Below, in pieces: positions 1 through 13,162 of a DNA stretch of 64,000 nucleotides. The DNA is taken from the NCBI GenBank assembly GCA_036365515.1, contig CM070874.1, positions 117,370,235 to 117,434,234 of the forward strand. The letters run 5' to 3'. Origin of the DNA: Torymus aiolomorphi (lineage: Eukaryota; Arthropoda; Insecta; Hymenoptera; Torymidae). Numbering within the stretch: the first letter of the stretch is position 1; the number at the start of each line of letters is the position of its first letter. The notes under the pieces were generated by a model. The model was given only the letters and a program-made list of their open reading frames with translations. It was not told where the DNA came from and searched no databases. The translations under genes were made by a program, and so were the position numbers.

Positions 1-10
1 TCCATACACG

Positions 11-190
11 AGGGGAACGCGAGTAGTTCGCTCGTGCGCAAGGGGAACGCTTGTACGACAGGGGAACGCGAACGGGCTGCTGGTACGCTAGGGGAACGCT
101 CGTACAGCAGAGGTACGCGAGTAGTCTGCTCGTACGGGTGGGAAACGCTCGTACGTTAGGGGAACGCAGGACGTCTGATCGTATAGATCG
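11..190. repeat. 49-bp minisatellite, ~3.5 copies, truncated by window edge
   Basis: The decamer AGGGGAACGC or a close variant starts at about 11, 41, 60, 90, 109, 139 and 158. Spacing alternates 30, 19, 30, 19, 30, 19, so the true unit is 49 bp with two decamers per unit. Units run 11-59, 60-108, 109-157, and a partial unit from 158. The sequence between decamers is a diverged GAGTAGTCTGCTCGTACG. The array probably continues to the left of the window. Confidence 0.8.
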
Positions 191-659
191 GTAGATAGAT
201 CAAATTACTCAATTTGTGGATGTGATACTTACATCAAGGGCTTGATCTGATGAAACGGAACTTCAGACAACTAGTTGTTTTGTTAGAAATAGCAGTAGTA
301 ATCAGGTGTGCTGCTACAATTAATCAGGACAAAAAGGAGCATCACCGTCAGATTGTCAGGGCAACAATTTTCAGATAAGTATGAGTAACCTCAACGTATA
401 ATATCTCACTTTTTTACTTAAAAAAAAAAGAAATAGGTTCATTGTGTTTTTTTTCTTTTTTAGGATGTGGAAGTACACAGGCAACCTCATATAACGTGAA
501 AGAGCGATGTCATTGAGATGCAGTGGGAAGTTTGTCCAAAAGATGGGATTGTTTGGATTGTGAATATCAATTCACTTAATTTTTGCTAGATAACATTAAA
601 AGTTTTATGAAAAGAAAAAGTCAATTCAAAAAGTTTTTTCGAGATATTTGATTTTTTAT
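181..659. other. AT-rich stretch, nothing identified
   Basis: No reading frame, repeat unit or RNA-like structure stands out. It separates the minisatellite from the fold-back structure. Confidence 0.5.
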
Positions 660-660
660 A

Positions 661-779
661 CCCCTGGTAGAAAATTAACCATAAGTTGACCAGAATATGT
701 TTAATTTTCTGGTAAATGGTCAACTTATGGTGAAAATTCTGGCCAGAAACCCCGCGTGCTGGCGACAGTTTCTGGTGAG
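661..779. repeat. TTCTGG-rich subterminal segment with short palindrome
   Basis: It begins CCCCTGGTAGAAAATTAACC, resembling the ends of other candidate elements in this window (33652 and 35703). Perfect 14-bp arms CCATAAGTTGACCA (679-692) and TGGTCAACTTATGG (717-730) form a hairpin, inside which CCAGAA and TTCTGG also pair. TTCTGG recurs several times up to the edge of the large inverted repeat. It may be the left end of the fold-back element, but no matching right end was found beyond 2210. Confidence 0.45.
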
Positions 780-2210
780 AATCTGACGAATTTCTGGTGA
801 AATAAAATCATTATATTTTAGGTTATGCTCTATATACATAATGATGCTCACTGCAACACTCATCTGAATGCAACAGGCATAATGAATCTGTCATTTTTTA
901 GTAAATAGATTTTTTTCGATTGTACTCCATTTTACATCAAAGCGGAGCAGTAATGAAAAAAATATAATTACAATGATTTTCAATGTATCATAAAATTTTC
1001 ATTGTGAAAATAAAAATATAATTAGAATTATTTTCAAGTAATATATCATAAAGACATTACCTCTGACAATGTAAGCTAAGCTACAAATTCCTAAACCCAT
1101 TTTATGCATCGGTAAAATATTTTCAATATTTTGTCTTTGGTATATAATACTAATCGGGTGATGGATTTTCATGAGATAAAACTTATATCCTTCATATTTT
1201 GGTAATATTTATGATTTGAAAAGTTGCAAATATGAAAATTTCCTTATTTCAAGGTTTCTTATATCTGTTATGATTTTTACCATTTAAAAATGACTTGTTG
1301 AAGTAATTTATTGAAGTGCAACTCTTCGAGTGACAGTAACTCTCATAATGTAAGCTAAGCTAGAAGTTTCGAAACCCATTTTATGCATAGGTAAAGCATT
1401 TTCAATATTTTGACTTTCGTATATAACCAACCGGGAAAAGGATTTTTATGAGACAAAGATTATATTCTTTGTATTTTGGTCATAGTTATGATTTTAAAAG
1501 TTTCATATATGAAAATTTCCTAAATTTAATTTTGCTTATATCTGTTATGATTTTTACCATTTAAAAATGATTTATGGAAGTAAATATCTTTTCCGAGCAA
1601 CCGGATAATGGATTTTTGAGACAAAGCTTACATTCCTTGTATTTTAATCATAGTTCTGGTTCGAAGAGTTGTACTTCAATAAATTACTTCAATAAGTCAT
1701 TTTTAAATGGTAAAAATCATAACAGATATAAGAAACCTTGAAATAAGGAAATTTTCATATTTGCAACTTTTCAAATCATAAATATTACCAAAATATGAAG
1801 GATATAAGTTTTATCTCATGAAAATCCATCACCCGATTAGTATTATATACCAAAGACAAAATATTGAAAATATTTTACCGATGCATAAAATGGGTTTAGG
1901 AATATGTAGCTTAGCTTACATTGTCAGAGGTAATGTCTTTATGATATATTACTTGAAAATAATTCTAATTATATTTTTATTTTCACAATGAAAATTTTAT
2001 GATACATTGAAAATCATTGTAATTATATTTCTTTCATTACTGCTCCGCTTTGATGTAAAATGGAGTACAATCGAAAAAAATTTATTTACTAAAAAATGAC
2101 AGATTCATTATGCCTGTTGCATTCAGATGAGTGTTGCAGTGAGCATCATTATGTATATAGAGCATAACCTAAAATATAATGATTTTATTTCACCAGAAAT
2201 TCGTCAGATT
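780..2210. mobile_element. Fold-back-like element with ~551-bp inverted arms
   Basis: The left arm (780-1331) and right arm (1659-2210) are reverse complements in perfect register: paired positions always sum to about 2990, so there is no net indel. I counted only a handful of mismatches, roughly 99% identity. The loop (1332-1658) holds diverged direct copies of the inner part of the left arm. AATGTAAGCTAAGC occurs at 1068 and 1347 (period ~279), and a third copy with an internal deletion begins near 1598. Long inverted arms around tandem units resemble fold-back (FB-type) transposons. No coding sequence or clear target duplication was seen. The alternative is a local inverted duplication of a satellite-like unit. 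Confidence 0.75.
1068..1677 (+). repeat. ~279-bp direct repeat units (copies A, B, partial C)
   Basis: Copy A (from 1068) and copy B (from 1347) share CCCATTTTATGCAT, the TTTTCAATATTTTG block, ATGAAAATTTCC and a TTATATCTGTTATGATTTTT block in the same order. Copy C (1598-1677) resumes at CAACCGG, only 170 bp after the matching point in B, so it lacks about 109 bp. B and C have diverged from A far more than the two inverted arms have diverged from each other. Confidence 0.7.
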
Positions 2211-2240
2211 TTGACCAGAACTCGTGGACTAACCTAGCAC

Positions 2241-2440
2241 GCGAGCGTTTCGCTCAGTCGCACGGAGTCTTCTCTCACGCTAGAGTTTTGTGCTCAGTCA
2301 CGGAGTCGCGAGTGTTTCGTGCGGACTCACGAACTAATCCCGCGTCCAAAAGATTCGTGCTGAATCACGTCGCGCCTGACCGTTTCGAACGTACTCCCGG
2401 ACTAAGCTCGTGCGTGAGTGTTTCGCGCGTATTCGAGCAT
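2241..2440. repeat. Degenerate GTTTCG repeats
   Basis: GCGAGCGTTTCGC (2241), GCGAGTGTTTCGT (2308), CTGACCGTTTCGAACG (about 2377) and GTGAGTGTTTCGCGCG (about 2414) are each followed by an ACTC or similar motif, and often by GGACTAA or GAACTAA. Spacing is irregular (roughly 37-70 bp). This may be an old minisatellite or CpG-rich simple DNA. Reading frames here look incidental. Confidence 0.35.

Positions 2441-4571
<2,131 letters not shown>

Positions 4572-4632
<61 letters not shown>
4572..4632. repeat. (CT)n microsatellite, hAT target
   Basis: About 60 bp of uninterrupted CT ends exactly at the hAT left terminus. CT repeats resume for 9 bp directly after the right terminus (7361-7369), so the transposon appears to have landed within or at the edge of this tract. 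Confidence 0.9.
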
Positions 4633-4634
<2 letters not shown>

Positions 4635-4645
4635 GGGTTGCCACC
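4633..4645 (+). repeat. hAT left terminal inverted repeat
   Basis: TAGGGTTGCCACC is the exact reverse complement of 7348-7360. The following CGTACGTTA starts the subterminal repeat cluster. Confidence 0.95.
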
Positions 4646-4781
4646 CGTACGTTAATATAACGTACTATACGTTATTTTCAGCTAATGTACGTTAAACTTT
4701 TAAACAACAATAACGTACGCTAATGTACGTTATTTTCGGCGTTTTCAACAATATATTTGTTATATTTTCTTTTATACAAAA

Positions 4782-5000
4782 ATGATGAGCTTAAAGTGCG
4801 CGGACGCGCGCGACGGCGGGAGGCTTGCTCTGGATGTCATGACGGGACTGGCGCCACTGACGGCCGACGAGAAAAGCACTCGGACGAGCAAATACAAAAT
4901 AAGTAATTTTGAAAATTTGTCAAATCGGGTAAATAAAATATGTACAAAATTACTAATGTATATTGTAACAAAAAAATTGTTAATGAACAATTCAATTTAA
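4782..5000 (+). pseudogene. Possible N-terminal exon region of the hAT transposase
   Basis: A 72-codon open frame lies inside the hAT element, upstream of the recognisable transposase. Its first ~35 codons (4782-4890) are clearly GC-richer than the rest of the element and encode an acidic/basic segment containing GGRLALDVMTGL. The remainder is AT-rich and lysine/asparagine-rich. I see no complete BED-type zinc finger. It may be the original first exon, a fragment of it, or a chance frame. No function is assigned. Confidence 0.3.
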
Positions 5001-5145
5001 ATAAATGTGAATAAAGTAATTTAAAAGAAATATTTTGATCGATAATTTTTTTAGTTTCAATTTCATACTTTCATAAATTTTCTATTAAAATTATGTAAAA
5101 TATAAATTGTAAGAAGTATACAAACTGTTACATTTCATGTTTTAG

Positions 5146-6856
5146 ATGAAACAACATGAAAAACACGTAAGCCATCAGAACAAACTTTTAGCAAAGAAAT
5201 CGTTAAGAATTTTAGAAAAGTTTGTAATACCTTCTACATCATCTGACATTTCGAACAATGTCAATAACGTAAACATTACAGCTGCCGAATTGACTTTCGT
5301 GTACCACGCTGTAAAACATAACTTATCATATAACAGTATGGACTGCAACATGAAACTAAATAAAGTTTTATTTAAAATTAGTTAATAATATATAAATGAG
5401 TAGAACAAAAATGGAAGCACTTGTTACAAATGTCTTAGGACCATATACGATTCAAGAAGTAGTTAATGAATTAAAAAACGAAAACCTATTTTATTGCATA
5501 CAAACGGATGCATCAAATAAAAAGAACATAAAACTTTTTCCATTAGTTGTTCAGTATTTTACAATAAAGGATGGAATGTGTTGTAAATTATTGGATTTTT
5601 ACGAACACAGTAATGAAACAGCTGATGGAATGCTGGAAGCAATAAATAAATCTATGAAATCATATCATTTATCTTGTGATCAAGTGTCAGCACTGAGTGC
5701 AGATAATACCAATGCAAATTTTGGCAGTAGTCACTCGCTCTTTACGAACATGAAAAAAATCGTTCCAGATTTACTAAAAGGAAACTGCCATGCGCATATT
5801 ATCCATAATGCTGTTAGATACGCTATCGAGTTTTGACAGTAGACATAGAAAATATAATTTTAAAAATATATATCCATTTTTCCTCATCAGCTGTAAGGCG
5901 AGAAAATTTGAAAAATTTTGTGGAAGCAGCAGAACAAGAATTTTATGAAATAAAACGACACGTTGGAACTAGATGGTTGTCTCTACTCCCGTGTATAGAT
6001 ACACTTTTAAAAAATTGGAAACCAATTCGTGATTATTTTATAAATTTAAAGAACAATTCTACTTGCCCCACCGTAATTGAAAATTTATTACTACTTAATA
6101 GCGATCAAAATGAAAATTACGATGAGATTGAAATTTATTTATTATTTATTAGTCATATTTTAAATGTTTTTTTATAAAAGTATCAAGTACTTAGAAAGAA
6201 ATGGTGCTACTATTTTTGATGTCTTTAACATCATGACGAATTTACGAAATGAATTAGAGAATAGAAGAAAGGATAGATTATTCGGTTACAATACATCCAA
6301 ATTGTTAAAGGTCGTCAAACAATTTTCAACAGAAAAATATGAGAGCATTAATAATGACTTCATACTATTTATTGATAAAGGTTTAAACTACCTACATAAA
6401 TGGTTTGATTTTTCTGAAGATAACTCGTTACTTTTAATGAGTAGCATAAGTTTAAATAATTCTATTAAATTTGAAAATTTTGAACGAATTATTGAGACAC
6501 TAAAATTGCAAAAATTAAGAATTAATATGGATGAACTATATTCGGAGGTGATAGTATTAAAAGAAGTCCTTTCAAAATTAGCAAAAGAAGAGAAATTCAT
6601 AAAACATTCCACAGGAGAAAAATGGAAAACTATTTTTCAACATACTGAAAAAAGTAACCTGAAATATATTTTAAAAATAATTTCTTTTCTACTTTCAGTC
6701 CCTGCCACTTCAGCTTTTACTGAAAGAGTTTTTTCATTTATGAAGGCTAAGTGGCGAGACGAAAGAAATAAGGCATCTATTGATTTAATAAAAAATGAAT
6801 TGTTTATCTATTTTGATTTAAGTGTTGATTGTGAAGAGGCATTCAACTTTTTTTAG
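5146..6856 (+). pseudogene. hAT transposase, frameshifted pseudogene
   Basis: Four consecutive open segments on the plus strand read as one hAT transposase. Segment 1 (5146-5385) ends with AELTFVYHAVKHNLSYNS, typical of the region before the catalytic core. Segment 2 (5396-5836) carries TDASN (Asp codon 5507-5509) and SADNTNANFG (Asp codon 5702-5704), matching the first two catalytic acidic positions, then CHAHIIHN. Segment 3 (5833-6177) carries RHVGTRWLSLLPCI. Segment 4 (6164-6856) ends in the dimerisation motif VPATSAFTERVFSF, with the expected third acidic residue at 6722-6724. Breaks lie near 5383-5396 (stop plus probable small deletion), near 5830 (frameshift) and near 6164-6177 (frameshift in a poly-T run). 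Catalytic residues are retained but no intact protein can be made. TTG starts appear at some segments only because the frames are split. Confidence 0.92.
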
Positions 6857-7347
6857 CAAAGACCAAAAATTAATTTTTAATGTGAAAAGTAACCAAAAAT
6901 ATGCTTGGAAGAAATAAGGTTTATATTTATAATCATTTAAAGAGGAAAAGACTATTAAATTAAGTTTATTTATGACAATATCATTTTATATAAAATAATA
7001 CTTTTATAAAGAATAAAATTTGTGAAGAATTATACTTGATAAAAAAATCTAGCATTGGTCTATTTATTATTTTTAATCCTTAATAAAATATTATAAGATT
7101 ATAAATTAGAGAGTTTTTAGGGTAAGAAAGCTTGTTTAAGTAATGAGACATTTGGTAAATTTCGTTATTAATTTTAAAATATAATTATTTTAATTAAAAA
7201 AAAAAACAGAAAAGTAATTTCAAATATTTGATTGACAAGTTATTATACATTTTTGTATCGTACATGAAGTATGTACGTTTTTTCTTAACAAAGTACGTTC
7301 TTTTTTTATAGAAAAATAAATAAAATACGTTATTTTCTTTCTGAAAA

Positions 7348-7360
7348 GGTGGCAACCCTA
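7348..7360 (-). repeat. hAT right terminal inverted repeat
   Basis: GGTGGCAACCCTA is the exact reverse complement of the left end and is immediately followed by CTCTCTCT. Confidence 0.95.
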
Positions 7361-7368
7361 CTCTCTCT

Positions 7369-7610
7369 CCACATGTGTGACTTCTTTGCCTCGTTTTCAG
7401 CTCGCCTGCTAAGGAGAAACTGATTTCACCTTGCGCAACGAATCATAATAACACAATTGATATTTGCATTATAAGTACCGCTAAGACAAACATACATACA
7501 TCTCTCCCGAGTTGCCAAAATCGCCGATATATATTAATGGACTTTGAAAATTAATGCGCGCTCTTATCTAATTGATGTATCTCCTCTCTCTTCGGTCGAA
7601 AACGGATCCA
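7369..7610. other. Unique-looking spacer
   Basis: No gene or repeat is recognised between the hAT element and the candidate MITE. Confidence 0.5.
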
Positions 7611-7866
7611 CACGGGGAGAAAAAAATAACGATACCGTTAGGTATGTTGTTTTTACTGGTCGGTTACTCATGTAGACACAACTGCGGAGTCAGGTTAAAT
7701 CTACTTGAGAGTTCAGTAAATACCGTCCCATGACCGCGACCTCGAGACGTAAGCGAAGTCACTACTGATGACTCCAGTAACTTTAACCTGGGTTATCGTT
7801 GACTGAACAGCTCAAGTTAGAGATATGGGAGAGCGCAGTTGGTCCAACGTTATTTTTTTCCCCCTG
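7611..7866. mobile_element. Candidate MITE with AAAAAAATAACG inverted ends
   Basis: The left end CACGGGGAGAAAAAAATAAC (7611-7630) and the right end, read on the minus strand as CAGGGGGAAAAAAATAACG (7866-7848), share CA, a G-run and an exact AAAAAAATAACG. The 256-bp interior is non-coding. I could not define a target-site duplication, so a chance poly-A match cannot be excluded. Confidence 0.4.
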
Positions 7867-10039
7867 CAATCACTTCTCGCTTTATTTTCCCTCCCCCTAA
7901 AAATTACCTACATACGCAAACATTAAACCGCTCCTCCTACCCTCTCATTCGGAGCATATAAATACATAGGTAATCTTATACTCGCGCGCAGCAAAAATAT
8001 CATCATGACTATCAACAACTTGGCGATCCTGCCCCTTACAAAAACATGTTTACAGACGCATCTTATACTTTCCTCCCATTGTTCTCTCCCTCCCCATCTT
8101 ATACCCACAGCAGAACACGTGCGCGTAGCGTGGTGCAAAAAAAAGAAGAATCATAGCGTCGAGAGGAAGCGTATCTCCCTTTTTTTGCGCTACGTCTCGC
8201 GCGCCGCGCCGCCGCAACAACAACATCCAGGTTATCGCGCGTCGTCATTCTCTCTCCGGTTCGGCTTTCTTCGTGGCTTCTTTTCCTCGCTCGCCCGCTC
8301 GACCCAATAACCGCTCTCTGAAAACACGCGATATATACACACAAAGCGTTACATATATACATGTATATGTGTTTTAGCCGGAGCAGCTTGCGTATATATA
8401 TGCACACGCGAATATACGTCGCGAGCTCGGTCAAGCCCCGAAAGTAGGCCAGTCCCGCGGCTGCGGCGTCGGCTCAGACAGTTACATAACGGCTGGAGGG
8501 AGAAAGTACGCCGCGCGTATATACGTACACCTTATACCTACTGCGCAGTGCGCGCGCGCCAACGTCGCTCTCTCTCTCTCGGACTCCTTCTTCGTCTTCC
8601 ACCCTCTCTCTCTCGCGCAGTGCTGCACACGCTGCATGCATGTGCATGCTGGCACTGCGCGTTTCCTTTTGGTTTCCCCCACTACACTTACTCCGCTTCT
8701 CTCTCTTTTTCCCGGCGGCGGCTCGCGCGAAGGCCCTTTTACTCGCGAGCGAGCGAGAGAAGAGCGCGGAGCCGAGGCCGCGGCCGCTATGTTTACAAAC
8801 AAATCCCCCACCGCTCGCCCCGCCGCCGCGGCAGCGACCGCCATCGAGCCTTTTTCCGTTCCGCGGATAGAGAGGCGCTCTCTATACTTGCTGCTGCTGC
8901 ATGCACGCGGAAAAGAAGGTCTAGGCGTGACTATTTACTATACTTTCTTACTACTGGCGTGTGTGTTATGCGTCGTATCCACGTGGCATCACGTGTATGC
9001 GCGCGCGCACGCACCTATATATACGTAATTTCTTCTTTCCTTTCCCACACACACACATGCATGTGTGTGTACACTCACGATGCTCCCATTGCATTGCGTG
9101 TGGCTTGCTACGTGTTTTCGTGTCCCCGTCGTTGTTGTTGTTGTGGTGGCGGTAGCTCCGAGTATAGAGTCAGGCTCGTTACGCGCCGCCGAGGGTTATA
9201 ATGAGGCAGAGAAGCGACGCGACTTTCCTCCTGCCTGCAGCGCGCACGTAACGCGCTCGTCGCTGCAACGAGAGAGTTCTTTTCTTCCTTACGGGGCGAA
9301 TTGCGCGTGATGTAGAGTTTCTCTATACGCCGCTTTACAGAGCTCTCACGCGGGCCACGTATTATATATACGCATAGGCAGGCCAGGCGCTTTATTTAGC
9401 CTCGGCCGCGGCCTATATTCTGCCTTTCTGCGTCAAAACATCTATAAATAACGCTTTTTATGCAACGTATACACGCCGTGTGTTTTCATTCCTTTGCGGT
9501 GCATATACGCACACACGTATAGCCGCTGCTGCTACGCGATACGCAAGCGTCGCGCAGTGTTTATAGGTATACGTATATAGCTCTATGCGTGAGAAGGGCA
9601 CGCGCGTTCACTCCATTCCTCGTAGAGGCGCTAATTTCTTTAACGATTCATTAGACGCTGCTCATGGCGCGACGCAATAGTATATATATATATATATATA
9701 TATGTACTGCGTAGTATATGTACGCGCTGGTCTGTTATATGTGTATTGTCCTCCAAACGCGTTTCGTTTTGTTGCGTGTTTCCGATGCCGCGCTGCGCAC
9801 TCGCGAAAGCGACGATGATGAAACTGGGTCACAGCTCGACTGCGTGTATTGCGCGTTGCAACGACAACGACGATCGTGTAACGTTGCGCGCGACGGGATA
9901 GCGCGCATTTTAGCGCTCGTTCGCCGGAATTCGTAATGAAGAGATAATTTTGCGCGCACTAGTGTGCTCTCTCTCTTTCTCTCTTTACATGTCGTTTGAT
10001 ATGGCGAATAATCGCCTTCGAATGTGGGTTAATAGTTTA

Positions 10040-10041
<2 letters not shown>
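7867..10041. other. CpG-dense low-complexity block, no gene supported
   Basis: From about 8100 to 9700 the DNA is full of CGCG, CT runs and TATATACG steps. Long frames here (for example 8548-9201) encode arginine/serine-rich low-complexity peptides with overlapping equivalents in other frames, as CpG and CT content alone would give. A (TA)n tract lies at 9681-9703. Promoter activity is possible but no core-promoter architecture was evident. Confidence 0.5.
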
Positions 10042-10108
<67 letters not shown>

Positions 10109-10142
10109 GCGTGCGTGTGCGTGCGTGCGTGTGTGTGTGTGT
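10042..10142. repeat. (GT)n microsatellite with GC interruptions
   Basis: A pure GT tract to about 10103 is followed by GTGC/GTGT variants up to 10142. Confidence 0.96.
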
Positions 10143-13107
10143 CGTAGTGCGCATACGCGCGTGAGATGCATTGTTTTGCCGCGGGTTGAATAACTATATA
10201 CGGGTTAATGTGTGTGTGTTTCGTTAGAATCTGCTAAATCGTTACGGAGCGTATAAACCACCGGTTTAAAAAAAAATCGAGAATGCGAGCGCGTAAACAT
10301 ACAACAAACATCCTCGACACCTCGCTAATTGACTCTAATACACATCCGAAGCTTGCGCGTGGCACGGCGGCTCATTCTTCTCATTAATTGGTAAACACTT
10401 GGTAACGCCACGTGTACTACTTACTCCCGACGCCGTCTGTCTTGCATGCACATACACGTGCGCAACTTTGCGAGCGCGCGGCATAGATAACTGTTTTAAG
10501 CGCTTTTACGATTATTTGTTAGATTTATCGCCCGTTTAAAAGCTCCCGCTAAATTTCGTTACGCAAACGTCCATTCTTACTTTTTGTTTGCTATCTGCGC
10601 GTCACTGGAATGCAAAGTATGCTTTGAGGAACGGATACATTAAAAACATAGCCAAATGAAAATTGTATATTCGAGAGGTTCGTATAGCAGCATATAAGAG
10701 AGCGGAAAATCTCCTCCGAGGCCCTTGTGAATGATCTCTGTGGTGCTGCGGACGAGCTTTTTATGGTGGGCGCGCGAGATCGTGTCTGCGGATTAAGTCG
10801 TCACCGGGAGGCGGCCTTTTTTCGACATTGCTTTCGAGAAATTTTTGCCTCGTTCTTTCCTCAAACACTTTTTGGTAAGTGTTCCACATCCCGCATAAAA
10901 TTTGTAAAATAACATCGCTTAATTGTATATGTTTATCCTGTTCTAAAAATAAATTGCACACACACGCACATCATTATATTTTTATAGTAATTTAACGGCC
11001 CAATCAATTACGCAGCTGCTATAATTTATAATGTCAAGAACTAATTACTTTACAAACAAGCCCGTAAATTATCCCACCTTTGTATACGTATAGTTCTATA
11101 AATAAATCGACGCAAACAAATAGAAAAGCCTCCGGTGCGAAAATGCAATAACTTTTCGTTACACTAACGACAGTAACAGCGAACAACCCTGAAATGTTCG
11201 CCGCAAAACGAATACACACCCACACACACACGCGAGCGAAATTTCAATTATAGATCCTCGAGCTTACTCTCAAAGCATGAAAGCGCCTGCCTCCCCTCTT
11301 GGGAAGTACCACAACAGTTCGCTTGTCTTTCCGCCGCGCGGCGCAAATGCATTTTCCAGCAAGGGAATTCCCCGCGCAGTATAAGCAGTGCAGCTCGCTT
11401 TGTTTATTTTTTTCCGCTCCTCCTTCCTCTCTCTCCCGGCCGCGTTGCTCAAGAGCGAGTGGTGCTGCAGTTTCGCAACGAGATGCAACGCGCCGCCAGG
11501 CCAAGATCGCTCGCCCGCTCGCTCGCTCTCGAGGTCAGCGCACGGAACCGGAAGCCACCGCCGCCGCTTCGTCGTTATTGAGCGGCACAGTAGCGCGCAG
11601 CCAGCATGATGCGGGGGCCCCTAATTGCGCGTTCTTTATTTTCTTTCTTTTCGAAGCCACCTCCCGCGCCGTTCTTGTTGTCTCGTGATGGGCGTCGGGT
11701 GCGTGGTTTCGAGAATGAGCTTGCAAGACAGCAACTGCGCCGAGGGTGCGTATAATATGCGCAAGAGGGCTGAAAGTACCTAAGGGTGGGACGACGATTT
11801 TTTAACTCGCGAAAAATGAAGTATGGAGCTGACTTTTCCTTTCTTTCGTATACTTATATATACCTTATGCATACGAGAACGGAGAAGAATATTTCCGCCT
11901 CCGCAACACGGGACACTCACTCTCGGATTTATCATTACGCCATAATACAACACACACCGCGACGCAAGAAAGAAACAACAACATAGCACGAGCGTTTCTA
12001 TTTATAGAGTGACGATGCACAAACGATCCGCGCGCGCGCGCGCGCATTAGCATATTTACGGTACGCGTGAGTCATAATCCCCGCCTCCGCCGCGGGAAAC
12101 CACCGGATGGATCCTCTCTCACGCGCGCCTATTGAAAATCCCCCGCGCGCGCCAATCGATTTAGCGTCTCCGTATATACATATACATTACACTGCGCAGA
12201 CGTATAGCTCTTGCTCTTCTTCTTCTTTCTTCCCTTTCTCGGCACGCGCCGAGGGATAAGACAACGGCGGCGTCAGCGCGTATAGGTATACGTGCGCCTC
12301 GCGATGGGAAAGTAATTTCGGAATTGGCAGATGGAGAATCGGGGCCAGCCGCTCGCGCGGCCTAAAAATCATTTCCTTTATCGAGAGAGAGAGAGGGTTA
12401 CATATATATACGCGACGCGCGAGCGTCCTCGACACCGCGTATATATACCTACATACCTCGAGAAAGCCGCCACATAACTTGCATATGGAAACAACGAGCG
12501 CCGCCGACGAGGAGACACAGTGGCCTAGACAAGTAGGTCGCGGCGCAATTCTGCCCGCGCGTGCAGATTCTCTCTTTCCCTCTTGCGCGCGGCCCACACG
12601 TAAGTACAGCGCTCGCGGCACCGGCCTGTTTTTATCTGCGCGGCTCTTTTATATCTATACACCCGCTCCCCCCGTCTTTATCTATATACTCTTTCTTCTC
12701 GCGCGTTATGGAGCTTTAGACATCTTTCTTCTCGCTCTCTCCGCGTGCGGCGATCTTTTGTCTCTCGCGGTGTGTGTGTACATGTGCGTATATAAATGAA
12801 CACTTACACATAAATAGTAGGCGGGAAAGGTACGTGCGAGCGGAGACCACGTGTGCGAGTGCACTGATAGAACCTACTGTATTACATAAACCGGGTACCT
12901 ACCTTCCCGCGCCATATGTCTGCTGTACACATATACTATATGGCTTTTATACCCACAGCGCGAGCAGGCCGCCCCTTTAAACTTGTGTGTGCATATCGTG
13001 CTGCTTTAGGTGTATATGTATATATAAGAGAGAAAGAGCACGCGAGGGAGCAAGTTTATATGCGTTCGCGGATACCTGAGTTCAATTGTACTTCGCGGTG
13101 CTTGTGT

Positions 13108-13109
<2 letters not shown>
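10143..13109. other. Mixed to CpG-rich DNA, no gene supported
   Basis: AT-richer sequence to about 11,270 is followed by a CpG- and CT-rich block (11,290-12,640) containing an alternating (CG)n run at 12,029-12,045. Open frames are short, overlapping and low complexity. Confidence 0.5.

Positions 13110-13160
<51 letters not shown>
13110..13160. repeat. (CT)n microsatellite
   Basis: About 50 bp of uninterrupted CT. Confidence 0.95.

Positions 13161-13162
<2 letters not shown>

Larger units (their letters stand above)
4633..7360 (+). mobile_element. hAT-superfamily DNA transposon, full length, inactivated
   Basis: The 2,728-bp element has perfect 13-bp terminal inverted repeats, TAGGGTTGCCACC at 4633-4645 and GGTGGCAACCCTA at 7348-7360. 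The flanking 8 bp are identical (CTCTCTCT at 4625-4632 and 7361-7368), as hAT insertion predicts, although the CT tract could also mimic a duplication. Subterminal ACGTTA/TAACGT motifs cluster near both ends (six within 4646-4737; three TACGTT near 7273-7335). The interior encodes a hAT transposase with the C-terminal dimerisation motif, broken by at least three reading-frame disruptions. It could still be mobilised in trans if an active relative exists. Confidence 0.94.

Noticed and set aside
1..190. CRISPR-like spaced repeat at the window start
   Set aside because: The intervals between decamers are themselves repeated with a 49-bp period, so this is a minisatellite; the genome is eukaryotic.
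8548..9201. 217-codon plus-strand frame rich in Arg and Ser
   Set aside because: Driven by CG and CT repeats; equally long alternative frames overlap, and the sequence has no conserved motif.
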